Of a stretch of 31,060 nt of DNA, positions 1-7,086 are shown one piece after another. This DNA comes from JANWJE01 sp044326545 (GTDB lineage Bacteria > Chlamydiota > Chlamydiia > Chlamydiales > Parachlamydiaceae): NCBI GenBank assembly GCA_044326545.1, contig JBIRBM010000023.1, positions 1 to 31,060 on the forward strand, read 5' to 3'. The number at the start of each line of letters is the position of its first letter. Within the stretch, counting starts at the first letter, position 1. Below the pieces are notes generated by a model that saw nothing but the letters and a program-made list of their open reading frames with translations, was not told the origin of the DNA and made no database searches. The translations under genes were made by a program, and so were the position numbers.

Positions 1-2
1 AA

Positions 3-131
3 CTTGCTTTGCTTGAAAAAATTGCCCTTTTTGAGCAGATTGTTTTGAAAATGTTGAGAGCGTATGCGTGCATACGGTCGAAAAATTTTACAAAAAAGAT
101 GCCAAAAATGGCGGTTTTAGCAAGTCAATGA
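3..131 (+). CDS. C-terminal fragment of an unidentified protein (enters from the left edge)
   Basis: An open frame runs in from the window edge and stops at TGA 129-131, giving 42 residues (LALLEKIALFEQIVLKMLRA...). It is hydrophobic then basic, which could fit the tail of a transposase, but I do not recognise the family. Its last codons lie inside the 36-bp repeat 114-149, whose inverted copy overlaps the end of epmC. The frame may therefore be real only upstream of 114, or may be chance. Low confidence. Confidence 0.25.
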   Translation, partial: LALLEKIALFEQIVLKMLRAYACIRSKNFTKKMPKMAVLASQ

Positions 132-149
132 AGTTTCCGAAGAAGTCTA
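114..149 (+). repeat. 36-bp perfect inverted repeat, left copy
   Basis: These 36 bases (beginning GTTTTAGCAAGTCAATG) recur perfectly as the reverse complement at 1795-1830. The two copies bracket about 1.65 kb with the DUF3309 gene, a MITE and the BON gene. They could be terminal repeats of a decayed element or a footprint of inversion or duplication. Confidence 0.85.
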
Positions 150-197
150 TTCAACCCGTAAAACCCACTCATTCATGCGTGGGTTTTACGGGTTGAA
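150..197. repeat. Perfect 19-bp stem hairpin
   Basis: Arms 150-168 and 179-197 are perfect reverse complements (TTCAACCCGTAAAACCCAC) with a 10-nt loop. No T-run follows on either strand, so this is not a standard intrinsic terminator, although it could still stop or protect a transcript. It directly abuts the 36-bp repeat, so it may be the end structure of a mobile element. Confidence 0.8.
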
Positions 198-278
198 CGA
201 TACCCCCAGACTCCGATCAACCCCGGAGAAAGCGCTTGAACATTCATTTTTGGTTAATTCCCCCCCCTTCTCTTTCTT

Positions 279-304
279 ATAACCTGTTCAACATCTTTGA
301 TTCG
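279..304 (-). repeat. Copy of dispersed repeat (AAAGATGTTGAACAGGTT type)
   Basis: Reads on the minus strand as ATCAAAGATGTTGAACAGG. Similar words occur at 9832-9851 (minus), 9971-9994, 14443-14466 and 18323-18346 (plus), always in or beside intergenic DNA. Confidence 0.6.
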
Positions 305-476
305 ATGAGTTGTTTCTTCACTCAGCTGATGCAGCGGCAGTGAGAAGGGAAATTCAAATAAAATATTTATATTGACAACATAAACAGACTCTTTTACGGT
401 GAGGTCAAGAAGGTTAACACCGAGAAATTCATTTGTGCTAAGCATTTGAATTTAAAAAATTATTTAAGGAGGCCCT

Positions 477-632
477 ATGCTAGGTACAGTATTACTTGTC
501 ATTTTGATCTTAATGCTTGTTGGCGCCCTTCCATCATGGCCGCATAGTTCTGGTTGGGGATATGGCCCAAGCGGACTTCTGGGAACAATCTTAATCATCG
601 TTCTTATTTTATGGTTACTCGGAAGACTCTAA
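477..632 (+). CDS. DUF3309 family membrane micro-protein (51 aa)
   Basis: A 51-residue protein starting MLGTVLLVILILMLVGALPS. It has two hydrophobic segments (about residues 3-18 and 34-49) around a WPHSSGWGYGPSG centre, which is the layout of the DUF3309 family as I know it: two short membrane helices around a conserved GWGYGPSG turn. The family has no established function and is often seen near stress or envelope genes. A strong Shine-Dalgarno AAGGAGG at 466-472, four bases before the ATG, supports the start. It is a single gene followed by a MITE; the BON gene downstream has its own ribosome site. Family assignment is by recognition of the motif. Confidence 0.85.
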   Translation: MLGTVLLVILILMLVGALPSWPHSSGWGYGPSGLLGTILIIVLILWLLGRL

Positions 633-655
633 CACATTTCTTAATTTGCATCTCC

Positions 656-885
656 TAAGAAGCTGTCCTAAAACTGAAAGTGATGTGATTTAAGTGATTG
701 TTTCACTCCATGTGTGCGCTGCTTTTTCCATCATATTAAGAGCGTGTCTGGAAAGTCTAACAGTTTCTATTCGACATGATTAGACTTTTCAGACACGCTC
801 TTAATATGATGGAAAAAGCAGCGCACACATGGAGTCAAACACTTTATTTTCAAGCAAACACTTTGAGTTTTAGGACAGCTTCTAA
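656..885. mobile_element. 224-bp palindromic MITE with TAA target duplication
   Basis: Terminal inverted repeats GAAGCTGTCCTAAAACT lie at 659-675 and 866-882. Inner arms 706-760 and 780-834 (55 bp, one mismatch) surround a 19-nt loop, so the whole element can fold into one long hairpin. It is flanked by TAA at 656-658 and 883-885, read as a 3-bp target-site duplication. No coding frame is present. This fits a non-autonomous element mobilised by a transposase with TNA/TAA target preference (IS5-type groups are known to do this). It fills almost the whole 341-bp gap between the DUF3309 and BON genes. Confidence 0.85.
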
Positions 886-973
886 TGATAAATAATCAAA
901 TATTGATGTTCTTGATCCTATTGTCACGGTATTTGAAAATTTTGTCTCAAAATAAATTCTTATCAGGAAAAAA

Positions 974-1630
974 ATGAAAAAAATATTCACTTTAATGGCA
1001 CTGGGCACCTCTGTTTTACTCTCTGCAGATCAATACTATCAAAATTATGGAAATAGGCAAAATAGCTGTTCATCTTGTAATAATTCTTGGAGAACGTACC
1101 AGTGTCAAGATCAGAATGACAACTATTCTAGACACTATCAAAGACGCAGTTCACCCCATTATGATCAAAGGGAAGGGCAAAATACTCAAAGAAATAATCG
1201 ATATCAATATCAGGCACCATCCTCTCCACAGCAATTCTACGATCAAAACCAACAATATGACCCACAATATGACCGACACTATATGCCGCAATATGATACA
1301 CAATATGATACACAATATGATCAGCAACATCTGCAGCAGCCAGCTAATCAAGAGCTGCAAAAAAGTGATGAACGTTTGTATGAATCAAAAAAAGAAAGTA
1401 AAAATGTAGCGGTTTCTGATCAGGAAATTAAACAAAAAATTAAAGACACAATGAATTCAGTCTGGTTTTCTAAGGGTTTTGAGAATGTCTCTTATGAGGT
1501 GAATTATGGAAATGTTGATCTCAATGGTAGTGTAGAGACCTCTGAAGATAAGCACAAAATCGAAGATAGCGTGAAAAAAATTAGTGGTGTGAGACAAGTC
1601 AACAATCAATTGACAATCGAGAAAAAATAA
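974..1630 (+). CDS. Secreted BON-domain protein with Gln/Tyr-rich repeats
   Basis: A 218-aa protein. Residues 1-18 form a signal peptide (MKK, hydrophobic core, cleavage near LLSA-DQ). Residues 19-140 are low-complexity, rich in Q, Y, N, D and R, with tandem QYDxQYD units around 91-117 and two close cysteine pairs near 32-44. The C-terminal part, about 149-216 (EIKQKIKDTM...YGNVDLNGSVET...VRQVNNQLTI), matches the BON fold, with its Gly-containing core and V-NNQL ending. BON domains bind phospholipid or surface components in periplasmic and outer-membrane stress proteins such as OsmY. The long disordered Q/Y spacer suggests a surface tether, which is inference. AGGA at 966-969 gives a ribosome site. 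A likely terminator follows immediately. Confidence 0.8.
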   Translation: MKKIFTLMALGTSVLLSADQYYQNYGNRQNSCSSCNNSWRTYQCQDQNDNYSRHYQRRSSPHYDQREGQNTQRNNRYQYQAPSSPQQFYDQNQQYDPQYDRHYMPQYDTQYDTQYDQQHLQQPANQELQKSDERLYESKKESKNVAVSDQEIKQKIKDTMNSVWFSKGFENVSYEVNYGNVDLNGSVETSEDKHKIEDSVKKISGVRQVNNQLTIEKK

Positions 1631-1635
1631 TGATG

Positions 1636-1678
1636 AAGGAGGCGTTAGGTTTGCGTGGCCTCCCCCTCCTTTTTCTTT
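1636..1678 (+). terminator. Probable intrinsic terminator of the BON gene
   Basis: Stem GGAGGC (1638-1643) pairs with GCCTCC (1658-1663), or AAGGAGG with CCTCCTT, followed by a T-rich tract TCCTTTTTCTTT. It starts six bases after the stop codon. Confidence 0.5.
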
Positions 1679-1691
1679 GAGTGTCGTCACT

Positions 1692-1757
1692 CTCACCTTA
1701 CGCAACGCCGAGAGCTTTTACTTCAGGCCAAATCGCTCTCCCGTTGCGTAAGGTGAG
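1692..1757. repeat. Hairpin of two facing CTCACCTTACGCAAC repeats
   Basis: CTCACCTTACGCAACG at 1692-1707 faces its inverted copy ending at 1757, with extra pairing through GAGAGC/GCTCTC. This is the most complete copy of a repeat that recurs at 7001-7027, 12001-12025, 13221-13244 and 29121-29153. It lies between the BON terminator and the 36-bp repeat. Confidence 0.75.
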
Positions 1758-1794
1758 TTCCTAACACAACAAGATTAAGGAATCTCCTCAACAT

Positions 1795-1830
1795 TAGACT
1801 TCTTCGGAAACTTCATTGACTTGCTAAAAC
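1795..1830 (-). repeat. 36-bp perfect inverted repeat, right copy
   Basis: Reverse complement of 114-149. Its last bases cover the stop codon and final codons of epmC, so the element boundary reaches into the gene end. Confidence 0.85.
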
Positions 1831-2360
1831 AAACTCTTCAAATTAAAATCCTCCCCTTTTAAATCAGGGGATGTTCCATAAAAACGACAGAGAGCTTCCC
1901 GAAAGAGATTTGCCCGTTGTGAAAGCCCTTGTTCACAGTAGAGCTGAACTTGGTTATAAACATTTAATTTAAATGCATAAGTATCAGATTCAGTGCCATT
2001 TAAATTGTCAATACTCGTATAAAAACGATAGCGGCACGCGGATGAAAGAATCCATTCGATAGCCTGCGGTTTAATCTCAACACTTTGAAAAAGAGTCTGC
2101 TCTGATGGTGTTCGTCCATCGGGAACATACCAGTAACCAAAATCAACTTCCATCCTCCGCTTTGATCCGGCAATTAACCAATGTGAACATTCATGCAGAG
2201 CGCTAGCAAAAAAACCATGGGCAAAAAAAAGAGAATGATGGGGTCTTGCCTGATCCGCCGGAAGATAAAGAGGTTCATCCTCTCCTCTAATCAATAGAGT
2301 CTGATATTTTTCAAAAAAACAATCATTAAAAATCGTGATAAGATCTTCAACTTGATGCAC
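1824..2360 (-). CDS. epmC: Elongation factor P hydroxylase EpmC
   Basis: Hydroxylates the (beta-lysyl)lysine of elongation factor P. The match to E. coli EpmC (YfcM) is clear along the whole length: LITIFNDCF, RGEDEPLYLPAD, FAHGFFASALHECSHWLIAG, VDFGYWYVPDGR and VEIKPQAIEWIL. The HECSH at residues 56-60 (GTG numbering) is the HExxH metal site. I chose GTG at 2360 because homologues start here and GAGAGGA sits four bases upstream. ATG at 2405 would add 15 residues and a longer overlap with pdxT. It overlaps the pdxT end by 14 nt, so it is probably translated with the pdx genes. The stop lies inside the 36-bp repeat. EpmA and EpmB, which place the lysine first, are not in this window. Confidence 0.92.
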   Translation of the reverse strand: MHQVEDLITIFNDCFFEKYQTLLIRGEDEPLYLPADQARPHHSLFFAHGFFASALHECSHWLIAGSKRRMEVDFGYWYVPDGRTPSEQTLFQSVEIKPQAIEWILSSACRYRFYTSIDNLNGTESDTYAFKLNVYNQVQLYCEQGLSQRANLFREALCRFYGTSPDLKGEDFNLKSLF

Positions 2361-2940
2361 ATCTTCCTCTCTTTTGAACCATTTCAATAAAATAGAGATG
2401 CACATCTGGTTCAGCTGTTAACTCTGGATGAAAAGTGGCTCCTAAACAATCTCCTTGCCTCACTAAAATGGGCTCATTTTCTCGTTGTGCAAGAATTTGA
2501 ACTTCCTTTCCCCATTTTCTAATTCGAGGAGCGCGAATAAAAAAAGCGGGAACTCTTTTAGCATGATTCGCATTCAACTCTAATGAGACAAATGATTGGA
2601 AAGATTCTGTTTGCCGACCAAATGCATTTCGCTCTACCTCGATATTTAGAAGGTTTAACGGCTCAAGATCTGATGATTGAATCGAGTGAGACATCAAGAT
2701 CAACCCGGCGCAAGTTCCAAAAACAGGCTTGTTCTTTGCAAAAGAAAGGAGAGGCTGACGCATTTGAATGAATTCAATGTGTCTTAATATCACGGTTGAT
2801 TCTCCGCCGGGAATGATCAATCCATCACATCTGCCTAGTTCAGAAGATGTGCGCACTTCTTGGACTTGGATCCCTAAGGAGCGTAGCACCTCGCCATGTT
2901 TTGCAAAATCTCCTTGTAACGCTAACACCCCAATCAGCAT
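2347..2940 (-). CDS. pdxT: Pyridoxal 5'-phosphate synthase glutaminase subunit PdxT
   Basis: Releases ammonia from glutamine and channels it to PdxS for direct PLP synthesis (the DXP-independent route). Class I amidotransferase features are all visible: LALQGDF at the start, PGGES at 44-48, nucleophile Cys77 in FGTCAG, and the His171/Glu173 pair in FHPEL. The length of 197 aa is normal. ATG at 2940 follows the pdxS stop TAG (2943-2945) by two bases; a GTG overlapping that stop at 2943 is the alternative. It is coupled upstream to pdxS and downstream to epmC. Pathogenic Chlamydia lack this pathway as far as I know, so it is an environmental-lineage trait. Confidence 0.95.
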   Translation of the reverse strand: MLIGVLALQGDFAKHGEVLRSLGIQVQEVRTSSELGRCDGLIIPGGESTVILRHIEFIQMRQPLLSFAKNKPVFGTCAGLILMSHSIQSSDLEPLNLLNIEVERNAFGRQTESFQSFVSLELNANHAKRVPAFFIRAPRIRKWGKEVQILAQRENEPILVRQGDCLGATFHPELTAEPDVHLYFIEMVQKRGRCASS

Positions 2941-2942
2941 CA

Positions 2943-3860
2943 CTACCAGCCACGTCCAGCTAAAAGATCTTCTTTTTTAAGTTGCCGAATGTCTATGCCG
3001 CGCATCGGATTTAAGAGACCCATTGAAATACCGGCTAACATCTGGGGATCGCGAAAATAAGTGGCAGCACCGACAATTGCTTTTGCCCGTTCCGAAGGAT
3101 CTTCTGATTTAAAAATTCCCGATCCAACAAAGACCGACTGAGCCCCCAACTGCATCATCAACGCTGCATCTGCAGGTGTTGCAATCCCCCCTGCAGCAAA
3201 ATGAGGGACGGGTAATAGACCTGTTTTGGCAACAATCTCGACTAAATGCAAAGGCGCTCCCAACCGTTTGGCCTCAGCCATTAATTCCGCCGGTTCCATC
3301 ATTTGCAAACGACGAATGTCTCGATTTACGGTGCGCATATGACGTACAGCTTCCACAATATTTCCCGTTCCCGCCTCCCCTTTTGTTCGAATCATTGCAG
3401 CTCCCTCGCCGATCCTTCTAAGCGCTTCACCTAAATCACGGCAGCCACAAACAAATGGGGATTTAAATGGATGCTTATGAATGTGATTTTCTTCGTCAGC
3501 AGGCGTGAGAACTTCACTCTCGTCAATAAAATCGACTTTCAATGCCTCAAGAATTTGTGCTTCAACAAAATGGCCGATCCGGCACTTTGCCATCACGGGA
3601 ATTGTCACCACTGCTTGAATTTGCTGGATAAGCTCAGGATGAGACATCCGAGCAACCCCTCCTTGAGCGCGAATATCAGAAGGAATACGCTCTAAAGCCA
3701 TGACGGCGACAGCCCCAGCATCTTCGGCAATTCTTGCTTGCTCCGGAGTCGTCACATCCATAATGACTCCCCCCTTTAACATCTCCGCTAAAGCCACTTT
3801 GACTTTAAAAGACCCATTTTCTAACACATGCATTTTTTCGTTTTCCATGGTCTTTTCCAT
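2943..3860 (-). CDS. pdxS: Pyridoxal 5'-phosphate synthase lyase subunit PdxS
   Basis: Condenses ribose 5-phosphate, glyceraldehyde 3-phosphate and ammonia into PLP as a dodecamer with PdxT. A 305-aa (beta/alpha)8 barrel. Visible active-site residues are Asp35 in GGVIMDVT, Lys92 in VMAKCRIGH (the ribose Schiff-base lysine) and Lys160 in MIRTKGEAGTGN (the second lysine). The GGIATPADAALMMQLGAQSVFVGSGIFKS phosphate-binding tail is complete. The ATG directly follows the TAA of the exonuclease gene (TAAATG), so the genes are likely co-transcribed and translationally linked. Nothing suggests decay. Confidence 0.97.
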   Translation of the reverse strand: MEKTMENEKMHVLENGSFKVKVALAEMLKGGVIMDVTTPEQARIAEDAGAVAVMALERIPSDIRAQGGVARMSHPELIQQIQAVVTIPVMAKCRIGHFVEAQILEALKVDFIDESEVLTPADEENHIHKHPFKSPFVCGCRDLGEALRRIGEGAAMIRTKGEAGTGNIVEAVRHMRTVNRDIRRLQMMEPAELMAEAKRLGAPLHLVEIVAKTGLLPVPHFAAGGIATPADAALMMQLGAQSVFVGSGIFKSEDPSERAKAIVGAATYFRDPQMLAGISMGLLNPMRGIDIRQLKKEDLLAGRGW

Positions 3861-4610
3861 TTACAAATTTAAAAAAGGATTGCTTGATTGATTAAATAAA
3901 TTCCCTTTTTTCCGACGTTTAAGCTCCGCCCGGGCAGAATGGAGCAAATCCTGGTCAAAATCTTTATTGACAATCCATTGCAAATATTGAAGGGGAATGT
4001 CTTTAAAAGATCGTCCTTTATGCTTTCCAAATGGCATCGCCGCCATCGAAATGGGACGGGATAATACATCAAATAACTGATCTGTCGTTTTAAAACGCTT
4101 GGCTAAATGCTGAAAGACCTCTCGATTCACAATGACATCACTCATCGCACGATGAGCTCCTTCTAAAGGGATATTAAAGTGCTTACGTAAATGTTCGAGT
4201 GAATTAATCGGACACTCTCCATAGAGACGAGCCATTCTCAGGGTATCTAAATAAAGATTTTGACGAATTTTTGATTGAATCTCATGTCGTTCTGCAGAAC
4301 AGGCGAGAATCTCAATATCAAACCCCACACCATGTCCCACAATAATGTGATTGCCTATCATATTCAAAACTTCAGGCAAAACGTGTGCGATCGTCGGCTT
4401 GTCTTTCACCATATCGGGGGTAATATGATGGATCGCAATAGAGGTTTCGGGAATTTCACACTCGGGATTAATCAATGTTTCCATCTGTGCATACACCTGA
4501 TTGGCATCAAAGCACATGACGGCAACTTCAATCACTCGATCTTGCTTTGGATCCAACCCTGTGGTTTCACAGTCGATACAAATAAATTTTTGCTTTTCAA
4601 TATCTACCAT
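3861..4610 (-). CDS. DnaQ-like 3'-5' exonuclease with C-terminal DUF3820 domain
   Basis: A 249-aa DEDDh exonuclease. Exo I is Asp13/Glu15 in CIDCETTGL, Exo II ends at Asp98 in GHGVGFD, and Exo III has His153 and Asp158 in HRAMSD. The family includes DNA polymerase III epsilon and RNase T. Residues about 193-232 (PFGKHKGRSFKDIPLQYLQWI) form a DUF3820-type module that is not in classical epsilon, so this is a separate DnaQ-like repair or processing nuclease. Chlamydia carries two dnaQ copies, and I recall the second next to tsaE, as here. It lies upstream of pdxS with zero spacing and is separated from engB by about 90 bp. Confidence 0.88.
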   Translation of the reverse strand: MVDIEKQKFICIDCETTGLDPKQDRVIEVAVMCFDANQVYAQMETLINPECEIPETSIAIHHITPDMVKDKPTIAHVLPEVLNMIGNHIIVGHGVGFDIEILACSAERHEIQSKIRQNLYLDTLRMARLYGECPINSLEHLRKHFNIPLEGAHRAMSDVIVNREVFQHLAKRFKTTDQLFDVLSRPISMAAMPFGKHKGRSFKDIPLQYLQWIVNKDFDQDLLHSARAELKRRKKGNLFNQSSNPFLNL

Positions 4611-4702
4611 TTACTTTTCCTTAGACACGAAGTGTCATTGAGAGATTAGACTGCTTGCATCATTGGCTTCGCTTCAAAACATGTCATGATGTAAGAGGAG
4701 TC

Positions 4703-5383
4703 TTATTCATCTTCATCTCCCTCTTCTTCATCCTGTCCCCCTTGCTCAAGCCCTAATTCAAGCTCTAAGCGTTTGTGTCCTTCTTTTTCTACAGCCAAAG
4801 CGTCGGCTATCATCGCAAAGAGTTCGCGTCTTCCTTGATTCTTAGTTGCAGAATAATAAATGTAGTGGATATTGCTTGCAGCTAAGGCCTCTAATATCTT
4901 GATTGTATTGGCTTTTCTCTCATTGCGCTTGACTTTATCCACTTTCGTCAAAACAAGAATCATCGCTTTTTGACTATGAACAATCCAATCAAAAAATTGG
5001 AGGTCGTCCTCATTGGGAATTCGTCGAATATCAATAAGAAACAAGACTAATTGAAGAGGTTCTCGTTTCTCTAGATAAGCTTGTACCATCGGCCCCCAAG
5101 ATTTTTTCACCGACTGAGACACTTGAGCATACCCATATCCGGGAAGATCGGCAAATGCGATGTGATCTTCCAAAACAAAAAAATTCAATGCTTGCGTTTT
5201 ACCCGGTGTTGAGGAGGTTTTGACTAGATGTTTTGTGTTAAACAAATGATTGAGTAAACTTGATTTACCCACATTTGAACGACCCGCGACAGCGACTTCG
5301 GGAAGAATATTTCCGTTTGCACTCCGAATAACCGGATAATCTTTTGGATAGATTGCCGTTTTGATGAATCTAGCTTTCGACAT
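4703..5383 (-). CDS. engB: Ribosome biogenesis GTPase EngB (YsxC/YihA)
   Basis: An essential GTPase that assists large-subunit assembly. All G motifs are present: G1 GRSNVGKSS at 33-41, G2 within TPGKTQ at 58-63, G3 DLPG at 78-81, G4 TKVD at 145-148 and G5 SAT at 177-179. The length of 226 aa is slightly above the usual 195-210 because of an acidic C-terminal tail (about 205-226, EEGDEDE end). The gene starts 10 bp after the tsaE stop and probably shares its transcript. Confidence 0.95.
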   Translation of the reverse strand: MSKARFIKTAIYPKDYPVIRSANGNILPEVAVAGRSNVGKSSLLNHLFNTKHLVKTSSTPGKTQALNFFVLEDHIAFADLPGYGYAQVSQSVKKSWGPMVQAYLEKREPLQLVLFLIDIRRIPNEDDLQFFDWIVHSQKAMILVLTKVDKVKRNERKANTIKILEALAASNIHYIYYSATKNQGRRELFAMIADALAVEKEGHKRLELELGLEQGGQDEEEGDEDE

Positions 5384-5393
5384 ATCAAATACT

Positions 5394-5840
5394 TTAGGTT
5401 GTGATGCGGACTAAACGTTGATCTTCTTGAACATGCTCAAGTGTCACACGGATGCTATCAGATGGGAGAAAGGGGGCAATGCGCTCTGACCACTCAATGC
5501 AGCAAATCCCATCAGCATCGAAATACTCATCAAATCCCATACTTAAGAATTCATCGATATCGCGCAAACGATAGAGGTCAAAATGATAAACTTTTCTGGT
5601 TCCTTCGTAAATGTGCAAATAGGTAAACGTCGGACTTTGAACAGCTGAAGGATCGATTTGTCCAACACCATAAGCAAGTCCTTTGACAAAGGTCGTTTTA
5701 CCCGCGGCTAATTCTCCAAAAAGACAAATCACTGCCGAAGTAGAGAGCGTCTCTCCTAACTTCCGACCCAAATCAAAAGTCTCGCTTGCCGAGTAAGTGT
5801 GGTAGTGTTTCATTCTTTTAACGTTAGAACTTGTTTTCAT
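5394..5840 (-). CDS. tsaE: tRNA threonylcarbamoyladenosine biosynthesis ATPase TsaE
   Basis: An ATPase partner of TsaB/TsaD in making t6A37 on ANN-decoding tRNAs. P-loop GELAAGKTT is at 42-50, followed by the conserved SPTFTYLHIYEG, YHFDLYRL and CCIEWSERI segments. The 148-aa length is normal. ATG at 5840 and an internal ATG at 5813 (MKHYHTYSAS) are both possible; neither has a convincing Shine-Dalgarno, and homologues start near the second. It sits between engB (10 bp) and the DUF2709 gene (59 bp upstream). Confidence 0.95.
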   Translation of the reverse strand: MKTSSNVKRMKHYHTYSASETFDLGRKLGETLSTSAVICLFGELAAGKTTFVKGLAYGVGQIDPSAVQSPTFTYLHIYEGTRKVYHFDLYRLRDIDEFLSMGFDEYFDADGICCIEWSERIAPFLPSDSIRVTLEHVQEDQRLVRITT

Positions 5841-5899
5841 GTTTTTTTGGTCTTTTCACGGAGCTCAAAGGCTAAAAAAGACGAAGACAGGTTGTAAAG

Positions 5900-6634
5900 T
5901 TAATCTTCAGCTTCAACCCACCTTTCAATATAAGGAAGAAACTCTTCGTGTTCTGCAAGAGCTTCAACAAAAGCTGTAATTTTTTCTTCAACTAATTGCT
6001 TTTGAATAAAGGCTAGAAATTGGTCTTCAAGTTTAAACTTATTCTGGTTCTGCACCTCGACTAATGACATGGTCTTTAGGTAGTTGCGCTTAAAATCTTC
6101 AACAACAGCTTCTTTGCTATTAAACAGTTTGCCACTCAAAACAGAAGAGTAAACCACTTTTTTAATGGGCTCTTTTCTTGTTTTTGTCTTATCAATATAG
6201 CTTTTAATCACTTCGGGATCTTCAGAGACAAAAAAACGTTTAACTCTCAATCCCCCCATCCTTTCAGTGTTTTCCGGACACTTAGAGACCCAATCATAGA
6301 TCGCATCTTGAGGATTCGGATGCGTATTGTCGCCATACACTTTACCGGTAAAAGGACAAATATAAATCTTTTTTGTTTCATCATTCACACTTGCATGCCC
6401 AAATCCGATTTTGATCTCTGTCTCGTGCCACAGTTTCCCCTCTTTTTCTAAAAAACGAACGGCATCTTCAGCACTCTGATAGATGATTTTATCCTTAGGA
6501 AAAAGAACCGGATCCAAGCGATGTTTGATTTCGATAAAATATAAAAAAGTATTGATTAATTCTGCAGGACGATTTTCATTGAGAAAATGCTCTAACTCTT
6601 TTTTTTGCTCTTCTGTTATGACAATTTTTGTCAT
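5900..6634 (-). CDS. Chlamydia-conserved DUF2709 protein (CT538-like)
   Basis: A 244-aa soluble protein (MTKIVITEEQKKELEHFLNENRPAE...) that I recognise as the DUF2709 family, known mainly from Chlamydiae. In Chlamydia the homologue (CT538) lies next to tsaE, as here. There is no signal peptide or membrane segment. A central motif YICPFTGKVYGDNTHPNPQDAIYDWVSKCPEN has a Cys and His pattern that could bind metal; the second half is helical and charged. AAGGGG just before the ATG gives a good ribosome site. Function is unknown. It appears to be the first gene of a tsaE-engB transcript. Family recognition is from memory; a profile search would settle it. Confidence 0.75.
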   Translation of the reverse strand: MTKIVITEEQKKELEHFLNENRPAELINTFLYFIEIKHRLDPVLFPKDKIIYQSAEDAVRFLEKEGKLWHETEIKIGFGHASVNDETKKIYICPFTGKVYGDNTHPNPQDAIYDWVSKCPENTERMGGLRVKRFFVSEDPEVIKSYIDKTKTRKEPIKKVVYSSVLSGKLFNSKEAVVEDFKRNYLKTMSLVEVQNQNKFKLEDQFLAFIQKQLVEEKITAFVEALAEHEEFLPYIERWVEAED

Positions 6635-7086
6635 CGAAACCCCTTACCCGCATGGATGAAAAATTTAATCTTGAATATTATTACTGATAATCAGACTACA
6701 GGGCAAAGGTTTATCATTCAAGACAATTTTCGTTGAAAAATCTGAGATTTTATTTTTTGTCGCTCTCCTTAGAATACAATCCCGGTTTCGATTTCTCAAC
6801 CGCAGGAGCTGTCAAGTGGGCTGTAGGCGTTTATCTACTCATTCAAGCTCAAAGTGTGCGAATGCGGCCTGAACCAAAGAGCTCTCTGACTTGACAGATC
6901 GTTTACGACCTCAATATTTTTTAAACACGCTCTTAGCTTAAAAACTCACCTTGACGAAATTGTAAAAATATCCTAAAAAATTGACTCCTTGTTTTACGAA
7001 CTCATCTTACGCAAGAAGAGAGCGATGTTGGCTGACATTCAAATTCAATATTTTCTTTATATTCCCTACCATAAGAAGTTTTTAAA
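6635..7086. other. 452-bp intergenic region between divergent genes, with a short relic-like open frame
   Basis: The divergent promoters of the DUF2709 and glycosyltransferase genes should lie here; I see no clear sigma-70 pair. A stop-free frame ending at TGA 6892-6894 (plus strand) reads EYNPGFDFSTAGAVKWAVGV then YLLIQAQSVRMRP. It looks protein-like but lacks an ATG and ribosome site, so it may be a gene relic. GCTGTCAAGT near 6810 and ACTTGACAG near 6889-6897 form a weak inverted pair. A copy of the CTCACCTTACGC repeat is at 7001-7027. Confidence 0.4.
7001..7027 (+). repeat. Copy of the CTCACCTTACGCAA intergenic repeat
   Basis: CTCATCTTACGCAAGAAGAG followed by AGCGATG; it matches the family at 1692, 12001, 13221 and 29121 with one or two changes in the core. 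Confidence 0.6.

Noticed and set aside
254..445. Minus-strand 63-codon frame opposite the DUF3309 leader
   Set aside because: No ribosome site, overlaps a dispersed repeat copy, and no recognisable domain.
1047..1409. Second frame inside the BON gene
   Set aside because: Created by the repetitive Q/Y-rich coding sequence; no ribosome site or domain.
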